From: a bacterium | Lineage (GTDB): Bacteria; Cyanobacteriota; Vampirovibrionia; Gastranaerophilales; JAILCC01 | Direction: 5' to 3' | Assembly: GCA_024680555.1 (NCBI GenBank) | Contig: JAILCC010000019.1 | Coordinates: 102,049-166,048, forward strand | DNA: 64,000 nucleotides | Shown: piece by piece, positions 34,933 through 44,340 of the stretch | Layout of the letters: the number at the start of each line of letters is the position of its first letter | How positions within the stretch are numbered: the stretch's first letter is position 1 | The notes under the pieces: model-generated | The model's input: the letters and a program-made list of their open reading frames with translations, nothing else | What the model was told of the DNA's origin: nothing | The model's database searches: none | Program-made: the position numbers and the translations under genes

Positions 34933-35786
34933 TATGCCTCGCTGACTAATTTTTTAACAAAGTTTGGCAGCGCAAAAACGCTCCTGTGAATATCTGCATT
35001 ATAAAGTTTTGAATTTTTTGAAATTTCTTCAACTCTTTTTTCATCAATATAACTAAGCGGTTCAACATCAACCGAACAAAATGCCCAAGACCAGTATCCG
35101 GCAGGGTAAATCGGCATTGGACCTACATACGGTCTTACAATAGGAAATACTTTTTTTAGCAGCGCATACATCAATTTCATTTCCTTTTGGTCAGCAACGG
35201 GAGATTCTGATTGGGCAACCATTATACCGCCTTTTTTAAGCGCATTTTTGACATTGGTATAAAATTCTTCGGTAAACAAACCTACGCCCGGTCCGAGAGG
35301 ATCGGTCGAATCAATCAGAATAATATCAAATTCTTCTTTTTTGCCCTTCATATATTCAACGCCATCTCTGATTTGAATATCTACCCTTGAGTCATCCAAT
35401 TTGCCCGCAATATTTGGAAGATATTTTTTGCAACAATCTACAACCATTCCGTCAATTTCACAAAGAACAACCTTTTCAACACACGGATGTCTTAAAATTT
35501 CTCTTACCGTACCGCCGTCACCGCCACCGATAACCAAAACACTTTTCGGACAGGGGTGAGAGTTCATTGGAACGTGGGAAATCATTTCATGATAGAAAAA
35601 TTCATCTCTGTCACTTGTCATAACAAGTCCGTCTAATATAAGCATCTTGCCGAGTGCAGGAGTATCAATTATATCGATGGTTTGAAAGTCTGATTCATCA
35701 TGAAAAAGCGTAGAATTAACTTTTACGGACAACCCCATGCCTTCTTCCGACATCTCTGTATATCTTAAATCCATATTTTCTGCCAT
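34932..35786 (-). CDS. speE: Spermidine synthase (polyamine aminopropyltransferase)
   Basis: Transfers the aminopropyl group of decarboxylated SAM to putrescine. 284 residues from the ATG at 35786, which has AAAAGGAA 10 nt upstream; a TTG at 35795 is too close to it. Motifs: DEFFYHEMISHVPM, VLVIGGGDGGTVREILRH (SAM-binding loop), VVLCEIDGMVVDCCKKYLP, DSTDPLGPGVGLFTEEFY with the catalytic Asp, and YPAGYWSWAFCS. First gene of the speE-speB operon. Confidence 0.95.
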   Translation of the reverse strand: MAENMDLRYTEMSEEGMGLSVKVNSTLFHDESDFQTIDIIDTPALGKMLILDGLVMTSDRDEFFYHEMISHVPMNSHPCPKSVLVIGGGDGGTVREILRHPCVEKVVLCEIDGMVVDCCKKYLPNIAGKLDDSRVDIQIRDGVEYMKGKKEEFDIILIDSTDPLGPGVGLFTEEFYTNVKNALKKGGIMVAQSESPVADQKEMKLMYALLKKVFPIVRPYVGPMPIYPAGYWSWAFCSVDVEPLSYIDEKRVEEISKNSKLYNADIHRSVFALPNFVKKLVSEA

Positions 35787-35823
35787 AATAACCAATTCCT
35801 TTTCAAATTCAAAGTCAATGATG

Positions 35824-35832
35824 ATTATAGCA
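35824..35832 (-). promoter_or_regulatory. Extended -10 promoter of speE-speB
   Basis: Minus-strand TGC-TATAAT, +1 near 35817, 31-nt leader. Divergent from the prepilin 2 promoter about 30 bp away. Confidence 0.6.
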
Positions 35833-35859
35833 TGAACACTTGAGAGTGCATAAATAAAA

Positions 35860-35868
35860 TGTTATAAT
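35860..35868 (+). promoter_or_regulatory. Extended -10 promoter of prepilin 2
   Basis: TGT-TATAAT, +1 near 35875, leader about 45 nt with AGGAAGAGGG before the ATG at 35920. Confidence 0.6.
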
Positions 35869-35919
35869 TAATGTATACACTAAATAACAACGTCACTTAA
35901 TCTAGGAAGAGGGTTTTAT

Positions 35920-37086
35920 ATGTCTAAAGATAAAGAATATGTATGTCCAAGGTCACGCAAAACTGCATTTACCTTGGCAGAAACACTTATAACACTATTG
36001 GTTATCGGTGTGGTTGCAGTGTTAACTATACCGGCATTAACCCAACAAATAACAGAATGTACTCTTGGCAAACAACGTGATGTGTTTTCCAAAAAATTTG
36101 CTGAAGGGTTAAGGCAAATGAGAGTTGATGAAAAACTTGCCGAAAAATATGTAACAACAGAAGATTTTGTGAATGAGATGAAAAAGTATTTTAAAATAGC
36201 TCAAATATGTAATAAAGATAATTTAACAGGGTGCTTTGTGCCAAACTTTACGTACAAAGGTGAGGAAAATTACTCATTTAAATTCAACGGAAATGATACA
36301 AAATACGAAAGTACAGAAGCTATCAATATATCATTTCTCACAAAAAACTTAAAAACCACTGATGAAATAAAAGCAGCAACTAACATAAATGCACCAAATT
36401 ATACTTCGGACGTTATGGGTATAGTTTTTTCTGATGGAGTACAAATGCTAATAGCAGTAAACCCTGACTGTGAAGGAATTACAGGCAGTGACACCACTGG
36501 TAACCTATACTCTTGTTTTAGTTACATAGCAGATGTCAATTCAACAAAATCACCCAATAATATCAAAAAAGATATAATAACAAATATCCAAATGTTGGAC
36601 ACAGGCTTTGAAATAATGGCAACGGCTAATTCAAGTGGTGGGGCTTGCCCAAGCGCAGACTACAATGGGAACACCGGCTCGTTTTGTTACTTAACAAGAG
36701 AACAAGAAGCAGATTCATCAGTAAGAAACAAATACGGAATAAAAGCTCAATCATCTTATGACGATGACTATTGGGGCGGAGCCATGAAATATTGTATAGA
36801 CAGAGGATATAAACTCCCAAGTGAGAAACAATTAAATAAAATAGCAGTAGCCATGGGATATGCCGCAAGCTGCAGTAAAATAACGACACTAAATGGTCAA
36901 CCATACTATCAATCATGCACGGGTAGTGGAATAGACCGTTCTATAATAAACAACAAATCTTTCCTTTGGTCAAATAATGGCTACGCTAGTAGCCATGCCT
37001 ATGCCCAATACTTTTCTACAAGCGCATCAGACAATGTTGGCAAATTTCGCAACAATAATTCTATTGGTGTACTTTGCATAAAGTAA
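35920..37086 (+). CDS. Prepilin-like protein with C-terminal lectin-like domain (paralogue of the 17105 gene)
   Basis: 388 residues. The prepilin motif is A-FTLAE after a 19-residue basic leader, then TLITLLVIGVVAVLTIPAL. Residues 30-210 are clearly homologous to the product of 17105, with shared QMRVDEKLAEKY, DFVNEMKKY, YTSDVMGIVFSDGVQ and GNLYSCFSYIADVN. The C-terminal domain keeps the DUF1566/C-type-lectin frame: DDYWGGAMKYCIDRGYKLPS, KQLNKIA, FLWSNNGY and a terminal GVLCIK, but its last 45 residues differ strongly from the paralogue and are Asn/Ser-rich. This resembles variable-tip proteins. Monocistronic with its own promoter. Confidence 0.82.
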   Translation: MSKDKEYVCPRSRKTAFTLAETLITLLVIGVVAVLTIPALTQQITECTLGKQRDVFSKKFAEGLRQMRVDEKLAEKYVTTEDFVNEMKKYFKIAQICNKDNLTGCFVPNFTYKGEENYSFKFNGNDTKYESTEAINISFLTKNLKTTDEIKAATNINAPNYTSDVMGIVFSDGVQMLIAVNPDCEGITGSDTTGNLYSCFSYIADVNSTKSPNNIKKDIITNIQMLDTGFEIMATANSSGGACPSADYNGNTGSFCYLTREQEADSSVRNKYGIKAQSSYDDDYWGGAMKYCIDRGYKLPSEKQLNKIAVAMGYAASCSKITTLNGQPYYQSCTGSGIDRSIINNKSFLWSNNGYASSHAYAQYFSTSASDNVGKFRNNNSIGVLCIK

Positions 37087-37152
37087 TGGTGGGGCGCAGT
37101 TACTAACCTAACCCAATTTACTTTTACCCACACATACTGCCAACTTGCGAAA

Positions 37153-37701
37153 CTATTTCACTATTGCCAAATATCCTGTCAGTGCATAGTCTATAGTCTT
37201 ATAATTTATCTTAAAATATTTCTCCTGATAAACTTCTGTATCAAGATAATTAACCTTGTCAGGAGCGAAGCTTGAGTGAGCAACAAGGTTTGCCTTGATT
37301 TGAAGCATCGTTGTCTTGCCCTGTACAAGATTTATATAATATTCACCGTTATCTTCATTAGCAACAACCTTGTAAAAACCGACGGGAAGTGTTGTTCCGT
37401 CATAATATAAGGGAGTTGTAATTTTTATGATATCGTTTTTTTCTATTTTTACCGGTTCATTAACATTTGATGGTTCGGGGTATTCCCCTTTTTTTAACTT
37501 TTTCTTTTTGCTTCTTTCCTTCAATTTATCTAACGCATTCATTGTCTTTTGATATTCAATGGCATTTACAGGCTGGTCTAACCCATTGCCGTTATAAACA
37601 TCAAGATGCTTTGTCCATTCGTCGTTTTCATCATCAGCTTTTACTAACGGACAAACCATCAATGACATCAAAAGAAAGAACAAAAATAAACTTTTTTTCA
37701 T
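37153..37701 (-). CDS. Secreted hypothetical protein
   Basis: 182 residues. Signal peptide MKKSLFLFFLLMSLMVCPLVKA-DD. A charged Lys-rich linker (LKERSKKKKLKKGEYPEP) separates an N-terminal acidic part from a C-terminal beta-rich domain (about 90-182; TTLPVGFYKVVANEDNGEY, VQGKTTMLQIKANLVAHS, KINYKTIDYALTGYLAIVK). GAGGTAAG precedes the ATG; TATAAT at 37722-37727 on the minus strand gives a leader of about 14 nt. No family recognised. Location periplasm or cell surface. Confidence 0.78.
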   Translation of the reverse strand: MKKSLFLFFLLMSLMVCPLVKADDENDEWTKHLDVYNGNGLDQPVNAIEYQKTMNALDKLKERSKKKKLKKGEYPEPSNVNEPVKIEKNDIIKITTPLYYDGTTLPVGFYKVVANEDNGEYYINLVQGKTTMLQIKANLVAHSSFAPDKVNYLDTEVYQEKYFKINYKTIDYALTGYLAIVK

Positions 37702-37721
37702 AATACTTACCTCAGTATAGT

Positions 37722-37727
37722 ATTATA
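37722..37727 (-). promoter_or_regulatory. -10 box of the 37153 gene
   Basis: Minus-strand TATAAT with +1 near 37715 and the start codon at 37701; the short leader contains GAGGTAAG. Confidence 0.5.
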
Positions 37728-37770
37728 ATGATTTTTTTTAAGAAAAAACCATTCAAATGAGGGAAGTTTT

Positions 37771-40206
37771 TTATAGCATTTCCGTGGGATCAACATCAAT
37801 AAGAAATTTTATTTCTGACGGCACTTTGAGGCTTTTTATAAAATTTGTAATCAGAAAATGCCCTTTATCTTCAAGACGATTTTTTATCAAAATCTGATAG
37901 CGATACTCATTATTTATCTTGGAAATCACACATGGCGACGGACCTAAAACCTCAAGCTTTTCTTCTATTCCTCGGGATGTTGTTAAATCGGTTAGGCGCA
38001 TAGCTATTTCCATTGCTATTTTCTCTGCCCTAAACTCCATTTTGGAACTTATAATAAATCTGATTAAGTGCGAATACGGCGGGTACGCCAATTCATACCT
38101 GTTTTGAATTTCTTCTTGATAAAAAGTTTTGTAGTCTTGCTGCTTTGCATTTTTCAATGCAAAAAAATCAGGCGAATATGATTGAAAAATAACACGACCT
38201 TCAAAATCGCCACGTCCTGCACGCCCTGCTACCTGCGTCAAAAGCTGAAACCCTCTCTCTGACGCTCTGTAATCGGGAAGATTAAAACTCTGGTCAGCCA
38301 GCATTACCCCAACAAGCGTAACATTGGGGTTATCCATACCTTTTGCAATCATTTGCGTACCGATTAAAATATCAATATCGCCCGCCATAAAAGAATTTAA
38401 AACATCTATATGCTCTGTTTTTCGTGACATTACATCACTATCAAGCCTTGCAATTCTTGCATTCGGAAAATCTTGCCTTGCGTATTCTTCTACCTTTTGC
38501 GTACCGAGTCCGTAGTTGCGCATTGTTTCTTCGCCGCATTCAGGGCAAACCGTCATCGGCGGCTGAGTATGGTTACAATAATGACACCTCAGAGTATTTG
38601 TTGCTTTGTGATAAATAAGCGGAATTGCACATTTCGGACATTCGGCAATATATCCGCATGCCTGACAAGTTGTTGTAGTCGCAAAACCTCTCCTGTTGAC
38701 GAGAAGAATAGTTTGTTTTTTATCCGCAAGATTTTGTTCTATCTCATTTCTCAAAATTTGTGAAAATATGCTCTTATACGCACCGTGAGAATGCTCAAAG
38801 CGCATATCAACGATTTTAACTTTAGGAAGTTTTACATCCCTATACCTCTTAGTTAATACGATAAGGCGGTTAGAATTTAATGCTCCGTAATAAGAGCTTA
38901 TATCCGGAGTTGCACTGCCCAAAACAATCATTGCATTCTCGAGTTTTGCACGCTTTCTTGCGACTAATCTGGCATCATATCGAGGGTTTGCACCGGTTTG
39001 TTTATATGCAGCTTCGTGTTCTTCGTCAATGATGACCAAGCCCAAATTGTTTATCGGCGCAAAAATAGCCGACCTTGCCCCGATAATAATGCGAATTTTA
39101 TTCTCTTTCATTTTCTGCCATACGTCGTATTTTTCACCGTCAGAAATACTGCTGTGCCAGATGGCAACTTCATCAATACCGAATTTTGAAACAAATCTCT
39201 TTGCCAATTGAGAAGCGAGGGCAATTTCCGGAACAAGAAAAATTACATTTTTACCTTTTTTCAAAACCTCATTTATCAGGTGAAAATATACTTCAGTCTT
39301 GCCCGAAGCGGTAATGCCATAGAGTAAAATCGGCTCTGTTTCTCCTTTTTCAATCGCATTCATTATCGCCTTTGCCGCATAATTTTGCTCCTCATTAAGT
39401 TCAGCAAGCGGCTCTCTTTTTACACTGTCAAATATTGAAAGAGGATTTCGGAAAACATTTTCTTCAATTATCTCTATATTTCCGTTTTCAGCGAGTTTTT
39501 TCAATGTGGAAGAAGTAGTTTGTGCGGTATTTAATGCCTCTTGAAATGTATATTCATTATTTTTCAAACAGTTCAAGACTTGCAGCTGTCTTTTGTTTGC
39601 ACCGTCCGAATTTTTATATTTAATTATCCTTTGAATTTTGGCTTTTGTTGTATCGGATACCTCGTTTATAATCTCAACAATACCTTTATCTTTCAGTTTT
39701 CTCAATGCCTGATAGAATTTAGAACCCTTGATTTTTGAATTTTTAAGAAGCGTACTTTGCGCCATTTTTGATTTTTCCGACAAAATATCAATGAGCTTTT
39801 TTTCTTCTTTTGAAAATTCTCCCAAAATCATCCCATCAGACTTTAAAGAAACTATTTTTTTTACTTTCGCCATAAATAATGACGGCACTGCGGTTTCTAT
39901 AACATTTTGAAGCGAAGTGCAATAATACCCTGCTATCCACTCTAAAAACTTTAAGTATTCAAGCGTAAATACAGGATTTTCTTCAACAATTTCGTAGATT
40001 TCTTTTGCCTTAATTCCCTCTGGAAGATAGTTTGTGAAACCCACAACAAAAGCATTTACCGCACCTTGCATACCAAAAGGCACGAGCAAAATTTGCCCGA
40101 TTTTAATTTTACCTTTCAAATCATCCGATATTTTATAGCTAAAAGTTCTTGTATCAATGCGAGCTATATCAACGAGAACCTGTACATATTCAAAATCATT
40201 TTCCAT
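37771..40206 (-). CDS. priA: Primosomal protein N' (replication restart helicase PriA)
   Basis: 811 residues. The N-terminal 3'-DNA-binding domain is followed by a winged helix. Helicase motifs: LLYGITASGKTEVY (Walker A), VIIDEEHEAAYKQ (DEEH box) and VLGSATPDISSY. The zinc module comprises CQACGYIAECPKC and CHYCNHTQPPMTVCPECG, and then GTQMIAKGMDNPNVTLVGV. The C-terminal domain is complete. It restarts collapsed forks. The ATG at 40206 lies six bases after a minus-strand TATAAT and has no Shine-Dalgarno. Confidence 0.96.
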   Translation of the reverse strand: MENDFEYVQVLVDIARIDTRTFSYKISDDLKGKIKIGQILLVPFGMQGAVNAFVVGFTNYLPEGIKAKEIYEIVEENPVFTLEYLKFLEWIAGYYCTSLQNVIETAVPSLFMAKVKKIVSLKSDGMILGEFSKEEKKLIDILSEKSKMAQSTLLKNSKIKGSKFYQALRKLKDKGIVEIINEVSDTTKAKIQRIIKYKNSDGANKRQLQVLNCLKNNEYTFQEALNTAQTTSSTLKKLAENGNIEIIEENVFRNPLSIFDSVKREPLAELNEEQNYAAKAIMNAIEKGETEPILLYGITASGKTEVYFHLINEVLKKGKNVIFLVPEIALASQLAKRFVSKFGIDEVAIWHSSISDGEKYDVWQKMKENKIRIIIGARSAIFAPINNLGLVIIDEEHEAAYKQTGANPRYDARLVARKRAKLENAMIVLGSATPDISSYYGALNSNRLIVLTKRYRDVKLPKVKIVDMRFEHSHGAYKSIFSQILRNEIEQNLADKKQTILLVNRRGFATTTTCQACGYIAECPKCAIPLIYHKATNTLRCHYCNHTQPPMTVCPECGEETMRNYGLGTQKVEEYARQDFPNARIARLDSDVMSRKTEHIDVLNSFMAGDIDILIGTQMIAKGMDNPNVTLVGVMLADQSFNLPDYRASERGFQLLTQVAGRAGRGDFEGRVIFQSYSPDFFALKNAKQQDYKTFYQEEIQNRYELAYPPYSHLIRFIISSKMEFRAEKIAMEIAMRLTDLTTSRGIEEKLEVLGPSPCVISKINNEYRYQILIKNRLEDKGHFLITNFIKSLKVPSEIKFLIDVDPTEML

Positions 40207-40212
40207 AATATG

Positions 40213-40218
40213 ATTATA
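40213..40218 (-). promoter_or_regulatory. -10 box predicted to give a leaderless priA mRNA
   Basis: Minus-strand TATAAT with its last T at 40213; +1 falls on the A of the priA ATG (40206). TTATCA 16 nt further upstream is a possible -35. Confidence 0.55.
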
Positions 40219-40276
40219 CTTTAAAATAATTTTATGATAATATTTCTTTAGTTATTAGTTTTGTGGGAGAAAAGAA

Positions 40277-41236
40277 ATGTCAAAAAAATATAATATCGGT
40301 GTTGATATCGGTGGTACAAACGTAAAAATTGCACTGGTTGACGAAAAAGGAATTATCGCTTATTCAAACAGTGTACCGACAAGAGCCGAAATGGGTTATG
40401 AATACACTATCCAAAACATTATCAATACCATAAAAGAATCTTTAAAAGAATCTAATAATGACATTTCCAATATCGGCGGTATCGGCTTCGGGTTGCCCGG
40501 ACAAATCGACTCATTAAATGGTATCGTAAGATTATTGCCCAATATCCCCGGTTGGGTGGAAGTACCTCTTGCAAAAATAGTTCAGTCAGAATTTAATGTT
40601 CCCGTAAAACTTGATAATGACGTAAGAGTAGCGACATTGGGCGAATTGAATTTCGGCGCAGGCAAAGGCTGCCAAAACCTCATTTGTATCACGGTCGGCA
40701 CTGGTGTTGGCTCAGGTATCGTTCTTAATGGGCAGCTTGTCAGAGGCGCAAGCATGACTGCAGGAGAACTCGGACACATTATTGTAGAAAAAGATAACGG
40801 TGAAATATGCGGCTGCGGTTCAAGAGGATGTCTTGAAGCGTACGCATCAGGTCCATCCGTTGTAAAAATGGCAAAAGAGTACATTATGGGCGGCAAATCA
40901 ACAAAATTCAAAGAAATTGCGCAGGGCAACGAAATAACTCCGTTTATGGTATATGAAGCTGCAAAACAGGGTGATGCCGTTGCAAAACAAATCTTCAATA
41001 TCGTTGGAGAATATCTCGGCGTGGCTTTAGTAAGCGTTGTTAACCTTTTAAATCCGGAAAAAATTATCGTAGGCGGCGGCGTTGGACAAGCCGGAGATTT
41101 GATTTTAACCCCAGTCAGAGAAGCCATTCAAAAACGCTGCATTCCTACTTCTGCCGCTGCAGTAGAGGTTGTTCCCGCACAACTAGGTGAAAGCGCAGGC
41201 GTTGTCGGAGCAAGTATTCTTGTAAATCAAAAATAG
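40277..41236 (+). CDS. glcK: ROK-family glucokinase
   Basis: 319 residues. ROK sugar kinase: phosphate-binding GVDIGGTNVKIALVD at the N-terminus, GFGLPGQID, LDNDVRVATLGE with the catalytic Asp, TVGTGVGSGIV, ELGHIIVEKDNGEICGCGSRGCLE (read as separate motifs ELGH and CGCGSRGC, the zinc-binding site), and LLNPEKIIVGGGV. Most likely phosphorylates glucose with ATP; specificity for another hexose cannot be excluded. GGGAGAAAAG precedes the ATG. holA follows after 8 nt, so it heads that operon. Confidence 0.9.
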   Translation: MSKKYNIGVDIGGTNVKIALVDEKGIIAYSNSVPTRAEMGYEYTIQNIINTIKESLKESNNDISNIGGIGFGLPGQIDSLNGIVRLLPNIPGWVEVPLAKIVQSEFNVPVKLDNDVRVATLGELNFGAGKGCQNLICITVGTGVGSGIVLNGQLVRGASMTAGELGHIIVEKDNGEICGCGSRGCLEAYASGPSVVKMAKEYIMGGKSTKFKEIAQGNEITPFMVYEAAKQGDAVAKQIFNIVGEYLGVALVSVVNLLNPEKIIVGGGVGQAGDLILTPVREAIQKRCIPTSAAAVEVVPAQLGESAGVVGASILVNQK

Positions 41237-41244
41237 GTAAATAA

Positions 41245-42225
41245 ATGCCCGTAAAACTTCTGTATGGCAACGATGAATATTCTATCGATTTGGAACTGAA
41301 AAGAATCCGAAAATCAGTTCTTGATGATGATTTTGCAGATTTAAACAGAAAGGTTTTGATTGAAAAACCGCCAAAGCCCCTCGACATCAAGGATGTTTTG
41401 GAAGTTATTGAGACACAGCCAATGATGTTTGGAAATCTTCTCGCAGAAATACACACAACATCACTTTTTGCAAGGGGGAAAACCGACTCGGACAAATATA
41501 TGGAAAGGCTGCTAAATAATTTAAAAACATTGAATGACAATATTTATGTGGTTTTTGTATGCGTATTTCCGAGTGATTCCGACAAAAAAGCCGACAGTGC
41601 AAAAAAATTATTTAAAGTAATAAAAGAAGCAGGTGAGGTCAAAGAGTTTAACGGCTTTAAGTTCTATGAAACACAAAAAGTCATTGAATGGATATTAAAA
41701 AGAGCAAAAGAGAAAAAACTCATACTGTCAAATGAAAATGCCGCATTGTTGCAATCTCTTGTCGGAAGCAACCTGAGAACGCTTGACGGTGAACTTGAAA
41801 AAATGAAAACATATATTTTGCCGTCAAATGAAATAACAAAAGAAGATATCCTAAAACTTTCACAGGACAACGAAGATGCATTCAAGGTGCTTGATTTATG
41901 GTTGAAAAATGAAAAATATCTGTTGTTTGAAGAATTGGATAAACTTTTGATAAAAGATGCACCGCAAAAAGTTATTGCACTGTTTCAAACAACCGTCAAA
42001 CGCTGGCTGAGAATAAAACTGGAATCAGAATTTTCAAATGCGGATGAAATAGCAAAAATCATAGGTGCACACCCGTTTTTTGTAAAAAATGAAATGATAA
42101 AGCTTAAAGACATTGATAAAAGCAGTCTTATAAATTTGAGAATAGCCTTAAACAAAGCCGAATATCAAATGAAATCAGGTGACTTAAAGGCGGAATTAGC
42201 GCTGGAAACAGCATTGGTGAAATAA
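41245..42225 (+). CDS. holA: DNA polymerase III subunit delta
   Basis: 326 residues. Clamp-loader subunit that opens the beta clamp. The N-terminus KLLYGNDEYSIDLELKRI corresponds to the family's GEDxF-type start; MMFGNLLAEIHTTS and the region around LVGSNLRTLDGELEKMKTYI (degenerate AAA+ sensor part) match HolA, as does the C-terminal helical collar (FKVLDLWLKNEKY onward). It overlaps holB by one base (TAATG), so delta and delta-prime are coupled. Confidence 0.92.
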   Translation: MPVKLLYGNDEYSIDLELKRIRKSVLDDDFADLNRKVLIEKPPKPLDIKDVLEVIETQPMMFGNLLAEIHTTSLFARGKTDSDKYMERLLNNLKTLNDNIYVVFVCVFPSDSDKKADSAKKLFKVIKEAGEVKEFNGFKFYETQKVIEWILKRAKEKKLILSNENAALLQSLVGSNLRTLDGELEKMKTYILPSNEITKEDILKLSQDNEDAFKVLDLWLKNEKYLLFEELDKLLIKDAPQKVIALFQTTVKRWLRIKLESEFSNADEIAKIIGAHPFFVKNEMIKLKDIDKSSLINLRIALNKAEYQMKSGDLKAELALETALVK

Positions 42226-43184
42226 TGAACAGTATATTAGAAAAAGATTTTCAATTTGCAACAAACTTTTTTAACAACGCTATTAAAAAGGATAAACTGT
42301 TTCACTCTTACCTTTTGACCGGCAACAACAATGCCGCAAAATACGCATTTGCACTAAATATCGCCCGCATATTAAACTGCACCGGCGACAAAAGTGAAGA
42401 TTGCAGCTGCCTCAATTGCAAGTGGATAAGAAACAATTCGCACCCTGCGGTTATGACTTTTTCCCCGATTGATTTTATTCACGTAAATGACGGCGGCAAG
42501 GCAAAAGATAATATCTCGGTAAATCAGGCGAGATTTATAAAAGAAGAATTGAACAAGACCTCAACATACCACAGGGTTTTGATTATTACAGATGCGATAG
42601 AGGGAAAAGAAGCGGAGGAAGGCTATCTGGAACTAAAAAAATACGGTATAAAGGCACCGTTAGAAGCGGGTTCAACAGACGAAACCGAAAGAATTTGGGC
42701 GCCTAAATCACTCAGCGTAAATATCTTTTCAACCGAAACAGCCAATGCCTTATTAAAAACAATTGAAGAACCTTTTGAGAATGTAACTTTCTTCTTTCTC
42801 GCAAATTCAAAAGAAGATTTAATTCAAACAATTGTTTCAAGGTGTCAATGCGTAAATGTTCCGTCTTCACCCAATAAAGCCAAAGATTATTCAATCATAG
42901 AAAAAATCACAAAAAACTTTCCGGCAAAAGATAACCTTACAGCAGTTATGATGGCAGATTGCGTAAAAAATATTTCCAAAGAAAATGATATTTCCATACA
43001 AGAAGTGCTTGAATTGATAGAAAATTATTACGGCGAAAACATCTCAAATAATCTAGGAAACACAAAAAATTATCGCACAATATTAACATTTCTTAACAAA
43101 TTAGAAATAGCTAAAAGCCAGATAGAACGCTACGTTAACCCTGATTCAGCTCTGGAAATTTTATTTTTTAACGAAAAAATATAA
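42225..43184 (+). CDS. holB: DNA polymerase III subunit delta'
   Basis: 319 residues. Clamp-loader stator. HSYLLTGNNNAAKYAFALN is the P-loop position but degenerate, as expected for delta-prime. The zinc module CTGDKSEDCSCLNC is present, and NALLKTIEEPFENVTFFFL and the conserved SRC motif (TIVSRCQCV) are intact. A spacer around residues 125-150 (YGIKAPLEAGSTDETER) is longer than in typical homologues. The ATG overlaps the holA stop. 109 bp separate it from dgt. Confidence 0.92.
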   Translation: MNSILEKDFQFATNFFNNAIKKDKLFHSYLLTGNNNAAKYAFALNIARILNCTGDKSEDCSCLNCKWIRNNSHPAVMTFSPIDFIHVNDGGKAKDNISVNQARFIKEELNKTSTYHRVLIITDAIEGKEAEEGYLELKKYGIKAPLEAGSTDETERIWAPKSLSVNIFSTETANALLKTIEEPFENVTFFFLANSKEDLIQTIVSRCQCVNVPSSPNKAKDYSIIEKITKNFPAKDNLTAVMMADCVKNISKENDISIQEVLELIENYYGENISNNLGNTKNYRTILTFLNKLEIAKSQIERYVNPDSALEILFFNEKI

Positions 43185-43293
43185 TAATTTCCCGATTTTA
43201 TGTTTAAAAAAAAATTTACGTGGTAGTGAATTTATGGAGGCGTGTACTCCTTGAGAAAAATGTAGGTAGATTGTACTAGCAAGCAGTTAATTA

Positions 43294-44340
43294 GTGAAAA
43301 CATTTAATATAAGTGACATAAAAAAACAAACAGAGGAAATTGAGGTCAAATATCTGAGTGCCTATGCAACAAAAAGCATTGACACAAAAGGTCGTTTGCT
43401 TCAGGAAAAAGAATGCCCGTTAAGAACAGAATTTCAACGTGACAGAGATAAAATTCTGCACTCAAAAGCATTTAGGCGCTTAAAACACAAGACTCAGGTA
43501 TTTTTATCACCGGTAGGCGACCATTATAGAACTCGTTTGACTCACACTCTTGAAGTTTCCCAAATTGCACGCACAATCGCAAGGGCTCTAAGGTTGAATG
43601 AAGACCTAACCGAGGCAATAGCACTCGGACACGACCTAGGGCATACCCCATTCGGACATACGGGCGAACGAGTTTTGGATGAAATTATGCCTAGCGGTTT
43701 TAAGCATAACGAACAAAGCATACGTGTCGTTACCGTTATAGAAAATCTGAATCTTACCCAAGAAACGTTAAACGGAATTGAAAATCACACAGGAAACGTT
43801 ACCCCCTTTACTCTTGAAGGGCAATTGGTTAAAATTTCCGACAGAATTGCATATATCAACCACGATATTGATGATGCAATAAGGGCAGGAATTATAAAAG
43901 AAGAAGATTTACCCCAAGAAAGCCGTGAATATCTGGGCAAAAGCAAAAGCGAAAGAATTTCGACCATTGTAATTGATATAATAGAAAACAGTATGGACAA
44001 ACCGGAAATATCAATGTCGGAAGAATGCAAAAAGCACATGGATATTATGAGAAGCTGGCTGTTTGAAAATGTATATTATACGAAAAAAGAAGAAGATAAA
44101 GCGGAAAGAATTATACGTGAACTTTTTAATTTATACGTTAAAATGTTAGAGCAAATTTATGATTGCAGGGATGGGAATTTAACAAAACGCATTGTTTGCG
44201 ATTATATTGCAAGTATGACGGACAGGTATGCAATTCAAAAATACAAACAACACTTTTTACCCGCAAATAACATGGCAGAAGCAAGCGACAGTTTCTTATA
44301 CACTCTCGCTCAACAAAATAATCTCGGAAAGAAAAACTAA
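43294..44340 (+). CDS. dgt: dGTPase-family HD triphosphohydrolase
   Basis: 348 residues starting with GTG. HD-domain hallmarks: RRLKHKTQVF, TRLTHTLEVSQIARTIARAL (His), ALGHDLGHTPFGHTGE (His-Asp and the dGTPase-specific extension), ISDRIAYINHDIDDAI (second Asp). The family hydrolyses dNTPs to nucleoside and tripolyphosphate. The Shine-Dalgarno is weak, so the exact start is uncertain. dnaG overlaps by one base, placing dNTP control in the replication operon. Confidence 0.93.
   Translation: MKTFNISDIKKQTEEIEVKYLSAYATKSIDTKGRLLQEKECPLRTEFQRDRDKILHSKAFRRLKHKTQVFLSPVGDHYRTRLTHTLEVSQIARTIARALRLNEDLTEAIALGHDLGHTPFGHTGERVLDEIMPSGFKHNEQSIRVVTVIENLNLTQETLNGIENHTGNVTPFTLEGQLVKISDRIAYINHDIDDAIRAGIIKEEDLPQESREYLGKSKSERISTIVIDIIENSMDKPEISMSEECKKHMDIMRSWLFENVYYTKKEEDKAERIIRELFNLYVKMLEQIYDCRDGNLTKRIVCDYIASMTDRYAIQKYKQHFLPANNMAEASDSFLYTLAQQNNLGKKN

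Noticed and set aside
40582..41127. 181-codon minus-strand open frame inside glcK
   Set aside because: Fully antisense to a well-supported ROK kinase with conserved motifs.
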